Source of the DNA: an uncultured Bacilli bacterium
GTDB taxonomy: Bacteria; Bacillota_I; Bacilli_A; RF39; UBA660
Assembly (NCBI GenBank): GCA_947624045.1
Contig: CANQIL010000006.1
Coordinates: 1-58,605 of the forward strand
Direction: 5' to 3'
DNA: 58,605 nt
Made by a program: the position numbers and the translations under genes
In this document: positions 33,545-41,515 of the stretch, piece after piece
Layout: the number at the start of each line of letters is the position of its first letter
How positions within the stretch are numbered: position 1 is the stretch's first letter
The notes under the pieces: generated by a model
Database searches by the model: none
The model's input: the letters and a program-made list of their open reading frames with translations, nothing else
Told to the model about the DNA's origin: nothing

Positions 33545-34690
33545 TTATAGCACTTTTTCTTCATTTTGGCAAACTCTTTTTACTTCACTCATAAATAATT
33601 CATCTGTCATACCAGCAATAAAATCTATGACTTTTCTTTTATCATTTGTATTATCCATATAGCTTTTAACTTGATTATCTAGAAATATTCTAAAAATAAT
33701 ACTTTTCTTATTATCATTCACAATATCTTCTAAATATTCATAAAAAAGTTTATTCATCCCCTCTTTATAATATGCCTTTTCTTTAGCAGTTAGGCTATAT
33801 TTATAAATATGTTCATAATTAAATTTCTTTAGTTTTAATAAAGCGTCAAATACTTTTTTACTTAATTTAATATATGGTTTATTAAAACTATTTTCAATAA
33901 TATCATTAATTATATTATTAACAATATCTTTATTATTATCACCTAAAACTGAAACGATATCTTCAGGTAAATCTTCTCTTTTTATTTTACCTATTAAAAT
34001 AGCATCTTCAATATCTCTACCAATATAGCCAATAATATCACTAATCCTAACAACACAACCCTCTAAAGTCATCGGATGACGACTAGCTACAGCTTTTAAG
34101 TCTTTATAGGCAAGTTCATAATCACTCTTAACTTCTTCTTTAGTCTTAGTAATTTTTTCATAAACATTATCAAGCATTTCCCCATTATGGCACATAATGC
34201 CATCAAGCACTTGGATAGTTAAGTTTAAGCCTTTACCATCATTTTCTACTTCCATTAAATGTCTTACACTTTGAATATTATGAGCAAAATACTCATTTAA
34301 TTCTCTTTTAGAAATTTCATTTAATAAAGCTTCTCCTTCATGACCTAAAGGAGTATGACCAATATCATGTCCTAGAGCAATGGCTTCAATTAAGTCTTCG
34401 TTTAAGTTAAGGGCTCTGCCTATGGTTCTGGCTATTTTACTAACTAGTTGGACATGGGTAATTCTTTTACTTATATGGTCATTATTACTTCGTGGAAAAA
34501 CTTGGGTCTTATCTAAATATCTTGTATATGAATAAGAATGAATTATCCTATCTATATCATGAAAAAAGGGAGGACGATAATCTTCTTCTTCATCATAAAA
34601 ACGTAGTGCTTCACTACTTTTCGTAGCGTACTGTGAAAGATATTTTTCTTTATTTAAAAAATTCTCTTTTACTTCTTTCATATATTTCAT
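33545..34690 (-). CDS. dgt: dGTPase-like HD-domain phosphohydrolase
   Basis: A 381-residue protein with R..H..QV.....RTIGRALNL near residue 80 and the HD signature ALGHDIGHTPLGHEGE (about 106-121), plus later DIIGYIGRDIEDA. These are hallmarks of deoxyguanosinetriphosphate triphosphohydrolase-like proteins, which hydrolyse dNTPs to deoxynucleosides and triphosphate. GGAGG precedes ATG at the normal distance. Substrate range is not predictable from sequence. Confidence 0.85.
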   Translation of the reverse strand: MKYMKEVKENFLNKEKYLSQYATKSSEALRFYDEEEDYRPPFFHDIDRIIHSYSYTRYLDKTQVFPRSNNDHISKRITHVQLVSKIARTIGRALNLNEDLIEAIALGHDIGHTPLGHEGEALLNEISKRELNEYFAHNIQSVRHLMEVENDGKGLNLTIQVLDGIMCHNGEMLDNVYEKITKTKEEVKSDYELAYKDLKAVASRHPMTLEGCVVRISDIIGYIGRDIEDAILIGKIKREDLPEDIVSVLGDNNKDIVNNIINDIIENSFNKPYIKLSKKVFDALLKLKKFNYEHIYKYSLTAKEKAYYKEGMNKLFYEYLEDIVNDNKKSIIFRIFLDNQVKSYMDNTNDKRKVIDFIAGMTDELFMSEVKRVCQNEEKVL

Positions 34691-34758
34691 AAAAATTTCC
34701 TCCTTTATTAGGCTTCATATTTATTATACGTTAAAACTTTATAAATTTATTAAAAAAA

Positions 34759-35931
34759 TTACACTAATCTAATCATAGAATATTTTTCTAATTTTTTAGG
34801 AAACTTTAATTTTAATACTTCATCCGGATGTCTAGCTACTTCTAACTCATTCATATCTTCATCATATATTTTATCAATAACATAATTATAAGTATCTCCT
34901 TTAGGAGTAAATATCTCAACATTATCACCGGGTTTAAAATAATTTCTTTCTATTAATACTAAGCAATTATTTTTAGAGTCATAATCGACAATTAAACCTA
35001 AATAATCCTGATTAGAAACTTCAACACGACCTGTATAATACTGATCAGTCCAATCAGCCTCTTTCAAAAAATAGTGACTTGAGTTTTCTCTATTAGCTAC
35101 TTTCTTAACTCTAGCATCAAGTAAAGAAAGTTCTTCTTCAGTAAGAGTATTATCATAAATACCATCAATTATCTTTCTATAAGAACTAATTACCGTTGCG
35201 AGATAATAAAGAGAACGCATTCTACCTTCTATTTTTAAACTCTTAACACCTATATCTATTAAATCTTTTATGTACTTAGCCATATTCAAATCTTTAGTTG
35301 CGAGAGTAAAATCTTTTTCTTCCTTACATTTAAAACTAAACCGGCAAACTTGACTACATCCCCCTCTATTAGCATCCCTATTAGTAACATAATTTGATAA
35401 AGCACACCTACCACTAAAGCAAGTACACATTGCCCCATGAATAAAAACTTCAGTATCTACATTTGTCTTTTTAATAATTTCTTCAATTTCTTTTTTAGAA
35501 GTTTCTCTTGCTAAAACAACTCTATCAATACCCTCTTCTTTAAAATAATTAACAGCTTCATAATTAGTAGTTGAGTTTTGTGTAGATAAATGTACTTCTA
35601 TATGAGGATAATTTTTCTTTATATAACTAATTATAAAAGCATCACTTACAATAAAAGCATCAATCCCACATTTAGCTACATCATCTATATACTTAAAAAC
35701 ATTTTCCATATCTTCATTATGAAAAACAATATTTAAAGTTAAGAAAACTTTTTTACCTAATTTATGGGCAAACTCACAACCCTCTTTTATTTCTTCTAAA
35801 GTAAAATTAGTCGCATTAGCTCTTAAACTATAATTTTCACCACCAATATAAACACTATCAGCTCCATATAATAAATTTACCTTTAATCTTTCTAAATCAC
35901 CAGCTGGTGCCAATAACTCAATTCTTGCCAT
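34759..35931 (-). CDS. yrrO: Peptidase U32-family protein, TrhP/YrrO-like
   Basis: A 390-residue protein with ELLAPAGDLERLKVNLLYGADSVYIGG at the start and the U32 signature EVFIHGAMCTCFSGRCALSNY with GGCSQVCRF, whose Cys residues probably bind an Fe-S cluster. The YrrO/TrhP group hydroxylates U34 of tRNA using prephenate-derived chemistry. It overlaps the YrrN-like gene by 14 bases, the same pair as in Bacillus. The matching methyltransferase TrmR is at 54678, about 19 kb away. Confidence 0.85.
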   Translation of the reverse strand: MARIELLAPAGDLERLKVNLLYGADSVYIGGENYSLRANATNFTLEEIKEGCEFAHKLGKKVFLTLNIVFHNEDMENVFKYIDDVAKCGIDAFIVSDAFIISYIKKNYPHIEVHLSTQNSTTNYEAVNYFKEEGIDRVVLARETSKKEIEEIIKKTNVDTEVFIHGAMCTCFSGRCALSNYVTNRDANRGGCSQVCRFSFKCKEEKDFTLATKDLNMAKYIKDLIDIGVKSLKIEGRMRSLYYLATVISSYRKIIDGIYDNTLTEEELSLLDARVKKVANRENSSHYFLKEADWTDQYYTGRVEVSNQDYLGLIVDYDSKNNCLVLIERNYFKPGDNVEIFTPKGDTYNYVIDKIYDEDMNELEVARHPDEVLKLKFPKKLEKYSMIRLV

Positions 35932-36778
35932 TTTTCTTCACCTTATAAATAGTTTTATTAAAGAAAAAGTTTGTATCTTCCCCTAATTTTTTATATTTTA
36001 AAATATACTCATTATCTAAACATTTATTTTTTAGATAATTATAAGTATCTTTAAGTAATATATCAAAATCATTTTCCATATCATCACGCATTATAATATA
36101 ACTACAACCCACATCATACAGCTCTTTTATAATACTAGTACCATTAGTTAAACTATCTTTATAAAAGGCTGTTCCATCTTTTTCTTCTTTCACAAGTAGT
36201 TTATTTTTAGATGCTCTATCTTCTATTACTAACTCTTCACTTTTATTTTTTTGTAAATCTTTATAGTAATTAGTAAGTAATTTTCTCTTAGAAAAAGCAA
36301 CACTAGGATAACTTAAAACTTCAACCATACATTTTAATTTAGTATTTTTAATAATTTCTTTTATTTCATCTAAAGTAATTTCCTTACTTAATAAAGCATA
36401 CTTTACACCTTTTTCATAATAATAATTACAAGTCATATAATTATTAACCATAAAGGTTTGATTCCAAACTAAGTCAATAGAAAGATTTAATTCTCTTTTT
36501 AATTGTAAAATAGCTAAATCATAAAAGAATATTCCTTTAATATTAATCTTACTAAGTCTTTTTAAAACTTCTTTTAATCCTTCAATATCATCATTAAAAA
36601 AGTTTTTATTTAAACTTACAAATATTTCCTTTTCTTTATACTTTTCTTTTATTTCTTCAATTTCATCTAAAGTATAGTAATATTTACCCATAACTGCATA
36701 ATCTTTTAAAGCTAAAATAACTCCATCACAGTAATTACTAATTTCTTCCTTTTTATTAAACTCTACTAATAACTTCAT
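35918..36778 (-). CDS. yrrN: U32-family partner protein, YrrN-like
   Basis: A 286-residue soluble protein of the shorter U32 type (ISNYCDGVILALKDYAVMG..., DLVWNQTFMVNNY, VEVLSYPSVAFSKR). It lacks the full Cys signature of its neighbour. It is the upstream member of the overlapping yrrN-yrrO pair and likely acts with it in tRNA U34 hydroxylation. Confidence 0.75.
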   Translation of the reverse strand: MKLLVEFNKKEEISNYCDGVILALKDYAVMGKYYYTLDEIEEIKEKYKEKEIFVSLNKNFFNDDIEGLKEVLKRLSKINIKGIFFYDLAILQLKRELNLSIDLVWNQTFMVNNYMTCNYYYEKGVKYALLSKEITLDEIKEIIKNTKLKCMVEVLSYPSVAFSKRKLLTNYYKDLQKNKSEELVIEDRASKNKLLVKEEKDGTAFYKDSLTNGTSIIKELYDVGCSYIIMRDDMENDFDILLKDTYNYLKNKCLDNEYILKYKKLGEDTNFFFNKTIYKVKKNGKN

Positions 36779-36849
36779 CTAATCCCCTCATTGAACTCCT
36801 ATATTGTACCATGTATACTTTAAAATGTAAATTGATGAATTATTTCTAA

Positions 36850-36888
36850 AAAAAAGAATTAATCTAGAAATTAAACTATTAATTCTTT
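36850..36888 (-). terminator. Terminator after the M23-like peptidase gene
   Basis: Minus strand AAAGAATTAAT / ATTAATTCTTT with a T-run, beginning at the end of the 36891 gene. Confidence 0.75.
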
Positions 36889-36890
36889 AT

Positions 36891-37682
36891 TTATACTTTT
36901 TCACAATATATTTGACTACTATCTTTTAGACAGATATAACCACTTGGACTCTTAGCCCAAACTGATGAATCTTTATTTATTATTTCTTTAGCCGTAAAAA
37001 CTGTCTTTTCTTTATAAACAGCTACATCATTAGCTCTCTTACTAGTAGCGTGCTCTTTGCCATCTTCTGTTAAATCTTTTACTTTTAAAATAGCTTTATC
37101 CGTACCAGCCCCACTTCTTACATTCATATTAAATAGTGTTATATAGTTACCCGTTGTATATTCATCTAAAGCTTCTACTTTTTTAAAGTTATATCCATAA
37201 TTATATAAAATATGATAACTATCATCTATAAAGCAACACTCTTCTGGCTTCTTACCATTATTTATACAGTAATAGCCATATTCATTTTTATGCCAACCTG
37301 TATATTTTCCTCTAGCAAATTCTAAATGAACATGAGTCGCAATAGCTCCATTTTTACCAGCATATCTACCACCCTCAACATAAATTTTTTCACCTTGATT
37401 ATAATGTTTTCCTATAGCCATACCATAAGACATTGGACTATCTTGATGAGAAAGCATTACTGTTGCATAATCTTCTGTTCCATCAGCAAACAAAACAGGA
37501 TTATCACTTTCAAAAAAAACTTGATTTTCATACTGAGGATATATTTGTTTTACCGTACCACTAAATGGCGCCACCATATAATCTTTAGCTGTATCAGAAC
37601 AACCATCATCAACAGCATAATAACCTTTATGACTTCCTATCATATACCCTTGCGTAATACGCATATATAAAACAGGATACAT
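36891..37682 (-). CDS. M23-like peptidoglycan endopeptidase with SH3-like C-terminus
   Basis: A 263-residue protein. The N-terminal part has the LytM/M23 layout: GSHKGYYAVDDG (metal-site His and Asp), VAPFSGTVKQIYPQ, then THVHLEFARG (HxH). The C-terminal part (GNYITLFNMNVRSGAGTDKAILKV...) resembles an SH3b wall-binding domain. No signal peptide is visible, as in phage endolysins. ATG at 37682 follows CGGAGA; the upstream GTG has no spacing to its GGAGA. It may be a prophage-derived or recruited lysin. Confidence 0.7.
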   Translation of the reverse strand: MYPVLYMRITQGYMIGSHKGYYAVDDGCSDTAKDYMVAPFSGTVKQIYPQYENQVFFESDNPVLFADGTEDYATVMLSHQDSPMSYGMAIGKHYNQGEKIYVEGGRYAGKNGAIATHVHLEFARGKYTGWHKNEYGYYCINNGKKPEECCFIDDSYHILYNYGYNFKKVEALDEYTTGNYITLFNMNVRSGAGTDKAILKVKDLTEDGKEHATSKRANDVAVYKEKTVFTAKEIINKDSSVWAKSPSGYICLKDSSQIYCEKV

Positions 37683-37804
37683 AAATTTCTCCGTAATCTT
37701 CACTCTCCTAATTAATAAAATTATTCTACTATTTAATATGTAATTTTCTCTTATTTTATTCCAACAAGGTAACTAAATTTTCTAGACACTGTCTAGATTT
37801 TTTA

Positions 37805-37840
37805 AAAATAAAAAGTCCACAATATCAAATACTGTGAACC
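37805..37840 (-). terminator. Terminator of tRNA-His
   Basis: Minus strand GTTCACAGTAT / ATATTGTGGAC stem (10 bp with wobbles) followed by five T, 13 bases past the tRNA end. Confidence 0.75.
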
Positions 37841-37852
37841 TTAAATTCAATA

Positions 37853-37929
37853 TGGGGCGTCATAAGAGGATCGAACTCTTGCATACTGGTGCCACAAACC
37901 AGCGTGTTAACCACTTCACCAATGGCGCC
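37853..37929 (-). tRNA. tRNA-His (anticodon GTG)
   Basis: A cloverleaf on the minus strand with encoded G-1, D-arm AAGTGGTTAA, anticodon arm CTGGT-TTGTGGC-ACCAG (anticodon GTG), T-arm AAGAG-TTCGATC-CTCTT, C73 and encoded CCA. Acceptor strand GCGCCAT pairs with ATGACGC except for one C-A mismatch at the fourth pair. The 349-base gap 37704-38052 holds this gene, its terminator and a palindrome at 37781. Confidence 0.95.
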
Positions 37930-38052
37930 ATCTCAATTGACTTCTTTATTTTATAATAAATTAGTAAAAATTGCAAGCATTTTTCCATAACTTGGGTATT
38001 TATCTATACATATTTACCTAGAAAAGAATATTTTAAACTGAGAGGAGAAAAT

Positions 38053-38484
38053 ATGAATAGATATAATTATTTTAATAATAATTGGCTTAGAAATATGACA
38101 AATGATAAATTTTTAGATACAAATCCATCTTTATTTCCCCCAAAAGAAGGATTTGAAAAAGGAAATTTATTTGCTAATCTATATAGCCAATACAAAGATT
38201 ACAAACCTGCTAAATTAAAAGCAGACAATGAAAGAGAAAGAATGTTTCTTGAATTAGCTGAAATTTCTTTCGCAGCTCATGAATTAAACCTATACTTGGA
38301 TATTCATCCAAATGATTCAAGTATGATAGCTTTATTTAATGACTATCGTAACAAAGAAATGGAATTAACTAAAAGCTATGAACAAAAATATGGCCCATTA
38401 ACTGTTAATAGTGAAAACTCATCTTCTAACCATTTTTCTTGGGTAGATGGATCTTGGCCTTGGGAGCGTGATGTAAATGTTTAA
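38053..38484 (+). CDS. cotJB: Spore coat protein CotJB
   Basis: A 143-residue protein whose core (MFLELAEISFAAHELNLYLDIHPND, SSMIALFNDYRNKEMELTKSYEQKYGPL) matches CotJB. The product is a polypeptide of the inner spore coat in endospore formers, made with CotJC. GAGGAGA precedes ATG. It overlaps cotJC by 8 bases. Its presence suggests the organism sporulates or descends from spore formers; no sporulation promoter could be assigned with confidence. Confidence 0.85.
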   Translation: MNRYNYFNNNWLRNMTNDKFLDTNPSLFPPKEGFEKGNLFANLYSQYKDYKPAKLKADNERERMFLELAEISFAAHELNLYLDIHPNDSSMIALFNDYRNKEMELTKSYEQKYGPLTVNSENSSSNHFSWVDGSWPWERDVNV

Positions 38485-39166
38485 ATATTGTAAAAAGTTA
38501 CAATACCCAATTAATATCAAAAAGAAAGATTTAAGAATGGCTAAGTATTTAGTTACTCAATATGGCGGCTCCAACGGTGAACTAGCTGCTGCTCTACGTT
38601 ACTTAAATCAAAGATTCACAATGCCTGATGATATTGGTAAAGCTCTTTTAACTGATATTGGTACTGAAGAACTAGCTCATGTTGAAATGATTTCTACTAT
38701 GATTTATCAATTAATGAAAGATGCTACTATGAATGAAATAGAAGAAGCTGGCCTAGATGCTCACTATGCTGAACATGCTAAAGCTCTATATCCTACTGAT
38801 TCTAATGGTGTACCATTTACTGTAACATACTTTGCTACTACTGGTGATCCTTTAGCTGATATTTCTGAAGATATGGCTGCCGAACAAAAAGCTAGAGCTG
38901 TTTATGAAAACTTAATTGATTTAACTGATGACCCTGATGTAATTGGTCCCCTACTTTGGTTAAGACAAAGAGAAATAGTTCACTATTCACGTTTTAAAGA
39001 ATTGTTTGAATATTACGAAAAGAAATTAAAAAATGGTGCCAATGACTTTTTAGAAAAACCTATGATGAATAACAATAATAACTATGTTAATTTCCTAGAT
39101 AACTTTACTAATGATGCTTTTTCTATGAATAAGATGCACTTAGATAATAATGAATTTTTTATGTAA
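38477..39166 (+). CDS. cotJC: CotJC, manganese-catalase-like spore coat protein
   Basis: A 229-residue ferritin-like protein with ELAAALRYLNQRF, TEELAHVEMI and REIVHYSRFKE: the Glu/His set of Mn-catalases. CotJC forms part of the spore coat and may detoxify peroxide. It overlaps cotJB and ends before a terminator at 39172-39201. Confidence 0.9.
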   Translation: MFKYCKKLQYPINIKKKDLRMAKYLVTQYGGSNGELAAALRYLNQRFTMPDDIGKALLTDIGTEELAHVEMISTMIYQLMKDATMNEIEEAGLDAHYAEHAKALYPTDSNGVPFTVTYFATTGDPLADISEDMAAEQKARAVYENLIDLTDDPDVIGPLLWLRQREIVHYSRFKELFEYYEKKLKNGANDFLEKPMMNNNNNYVNFLDNFTNDAFSMNKMHLDNNEFFM

Positions 39167-39171
39167 AATGC

Positions 39172-39201
39172 AAAAATAGTTATATTTTTAACTATTTTTT
39201 T
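39172..39201 (+). terminator. Terminator of cotJBC
   Basis: AAAAATAGTT / AACTATTTTT stem with a T-run. Confidence 0.75.
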
Positions 39202-39225
39202 CATACTAAAAATGAGGTAATGTAT

Positions 39226-40584
39226 ATGGCTAAATTAAAAGAATATAATGCTAAAAGAGATTTTAAAAAAACTACTGAACCAGTTGGTAAAGTAAAACCA
39301 TCTACTAAAAAATTAAAGTTTTCCGTTCAACATCATATTGCATCACACGACCATTATGATTTACGTCTAGAATGTGATGGTGTTTTATTAAGCTTTGCTA
39401 TACCTAAAGGACCATCTTTTAATCCTAAAGATAAAAGATTAGCTGTTAATGTAGAAGACCACCCTATCTCTTATCGTACTTTTGAAGGTATTATTCCTAA
39501 AGGAGAATATGGAGCAGGAACAGTAATGTTATGGGATAGCGGTTATTATGCCCCACTTGGTAATATAAAACAAGCTTATAAAAATGGTAATATAAAGTTT
39601 ATCTTAAAAGGAAAAAGATTAAAAGGTAAATGGAGCCTAGTTCATTTTAAAGAAGATAATTGGCTTCTCATTAAAGAAAAAGATGAATATGCCAAAAGTA
39701 CTAGTGGAATAAGTAAATATAATAAAAGTATTAAAACTAATAGAACTATGAGTGAGATTGCTACTAATAAAAAAAAAGAAGTAACTTCCAAAGATGATTC
39801 TATAGTTTGTGGAATTAAAATAACTCATCCCGATAAAGTTATTTTTAAAAATCCCAAAATTACTAAATTAGATATAGCTCTTTATTATCATAAAATAGCT
39901 AAAAAGATGCTTCCTTTAATTAAGAATCGTTTTATTAGTACTATTAGAATGCCTAATGAAAATGGCGAAAAATTTTTTATGAAGCATTTTCCTACTAATC
40001 CTTATTTAGGTAAGAAAATTATTCCTAATTCCAAAGGTCTTAAGGAAGACTATTATTATATTAAAGATGAAAAAGGCTTAATTTATGAAGTACAAAATAA
40101 TTCTTATGAATTTCATATCTGGGGTAGTAAAATTGATAAGATTAATAATCCTGATTTAATGGTTTTAGACTTAGACCCTGATAAAAATGTCTCTTTAGAA
40201 GAAATACGTAATTCTGTAAAAGAAATAAATAAAGTCTTAAAAGAATTTTCTTTGCATCCAACTTTAAAAACTAGTGGTGGTAAGGGCTATCATATAATGA
40301 TTCCTATTACTGAAAAAATGTCTTGGCAAAAATTCCGTGATGTTTCTAAAAAAATAGCTGAATTAATGGAATTACAAAATCCCAAAAAATATACTTGTAA
40401 TATAAGACTTAATTCTCGTAAAAGTAAAATTTTTATTGATTGGCAAAGAAACATAAAAGGCGCAACTTTTGTTGCCCCCTACTCGTTAAGATTAAAGGAT
40501 AAACCTACTATCTCTATGCCTATTTCTTGGAATAAGCTAGATCGTATTGCTCCTAATGAAATAACTATAAAAGATATTAACTAA
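39226..40584 (+). CDS. LigD-like protein: phosphoesterase plus polymerase domains, no ligase domain
   Basis: A 452-residue protein. Residues about 20-145 form the LigD 3'-phosphoesterase domain (HHIASHDHYDLRLE, KGEYGAGTVMLWDSG). Residues about 190-450 form the LigD polymerase/primase domain (THPDKVIF, VLDLDPD with catalytic Asp pair, TSGGKGYHIMIPI). The ATP-dependent ligase domain of typical LigD is missing, and no Ku gene is in the window. It may process and fill DNA ends during repair, perhaps in spores, given the cotJ neighbours. ATG at 39226 follows GAGG at proper distance. Confidence 0.85.
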   Translation: MAKLKEYNAKRDFKKTTEPVGKVKPSTKKLKFSVQHHIASHDHYDLRLECDGVLLSFAIPKGPSFNPKDKRLAVNVEDHPISYRTFEGIIPKGEYGAGTVMLWDSGYYAPLGNIKQAYKNGNIKFILKGKRLKGKWSLVHFKEDNWLLIKEKDEYAKSTSGISKYNKSIKTNRTMSEIATNKKKEVTSKDDSIVCGIKITHPDKVIFKNPKITKLDIALYYHKIAKKMLPLIKNRFISTIRMPNENGEKFFMKHFPTNPYLGKKIIPNSKGLKEDYYYIKDEKGLIYEVQNNSYEFHIWGSKIDKINNPDLMVLDLDPDKNVSLEEIRNSVKEINKVLKEFSLHPTLKTSGGKGYHIMIPITEKMSWQKFRDVSKKIAELMELQNPKKYTCNIRLNSRKSKIFIDWQRNIKGATFVAPYSLRLKDKPTISMPISWNKLDRIAPNEITIKDIN

Positions 40585-40612
40585 TAAATAGATTTTTCTA
40601 TTTATTTTTTTT
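40583..40612. terminator. Bidirectional terminator between convergent genes
   Basis: AATAAATAGA / TCTATTTATT stem and T-run on the plus strand. It lies between the convergent LigD-like gene and the 40611 gene. Confidence 0.7.
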
Positions 40613-41468
40613 AACTATCTATCTTTTCTTTTGGAGATATTTTTTCTTTATTTTTGGCAAGCACCCTATTAATAATTGTATAAATTATTAATACTACAAT
40701 ACCACTAATCAAAGTAATTAGCGAATTTCTTGTTAGAACTGACATACTAAAGCTTCCCGTACTACCAGTATTTTTTAATATATAAGTCATTATTCCATCA
40801 AAAGCAAATGACATTAAGAATAGCATAACTCCACAAGATATAGCTGATGTTGCTAAAGTACTAATCCATTTATAGTATGATTTTTGTAATAATGCCATAA
40901 GTATCGTACTTATTATTAAAATACCAAATAAAATTAAACGACATTTCATTGTTAAAAAGAAATTAAAGTATTTTACTATTTCTTTTACTTCATCTGGCAA
41001 ATTTTCTTTACTACTTTCAATAGCTTTTTTATACTCATTAGTTATTTCGTGAGACTCTTCTTGATTTTTAGCTTCTTCATAGTATTCTTCTTTAATATCT
41101 ACTCCTAATTTTTCTTCAATTAAGTCTTCATGTTCCTCTACAAACTCTATAATATCTTTTTCAATATTAATATCATCTAAAGCATCATCAGAAACTAATC
41201 CCTCTAAAGTCTTATCAATATATTTTTGAACTAAAGCATTTAATTCTTTATCCTTTAAAAGTTCCTGTATTTTTTCATCAACAAGCTCATTTCCTGTCTT
41301 AACATTTTCAACTATCTCATCACCAGCTAACTTAGTAACAATAGTACTGCTTTTCAAAATCACATTAGAAAAAAGCCCTTTAACTGAAAAACTTAAAATA
41401 ATCAAAAGCATTGATGTTCCTATAAAAAATCCTAATATGACTTTAGCAAGTCCTTTTAAAAATTGCAT
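40611..41468 (-). CDS. Four-helix membrane protein of unknown function
   Basis: A 285-residue protein with one helix at about 8-28, a large Glu-rich outer or inner segment (about 50-165), then three helices (about 175-195, 205-230, 248-270). ATG at 41468 follows GAGGTGG. It lies downstream of clpB by 47 bases on the same strand. Family not recognised. Confidence 0.5.
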   Translation of the reverse strand: MQFLKGLAKVILGFFIGTSMLLIILSFSVKGLFSNVILKSSTIVTKLAGDEIVENVKTGNELVDEKIQELLKDKELNALVQKYIDKTLEGLVSDDALDDINIEKDIIEFVEEHEDLIEEKLGVDIKEEYYEEAKNQEESHEITNEYKKAIESSKENLPDEVKEIVKYFNFFLTMKCRLILFGILIISTILMALLQKSYYKWISTLATSAISCGVMLFLMSFAFDGIMTYILKNTGSTGSFSMSVLTRNSLITLISGIVVLIIYTIINRVLAKNKEKISPKEKIDS

Positions 41469-41515
41469 AATGCCCACCTCTTCTAAGAAGAGTATATCAT
41501 AGTTTTAAAAATAAT

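Noticed and set aside
37991-38050. Sporulation sigma-E or sigma-K promoter before cotJB
   Set aside because: A CATATTTA stretch exists but does not fit either consensus well enough to call.
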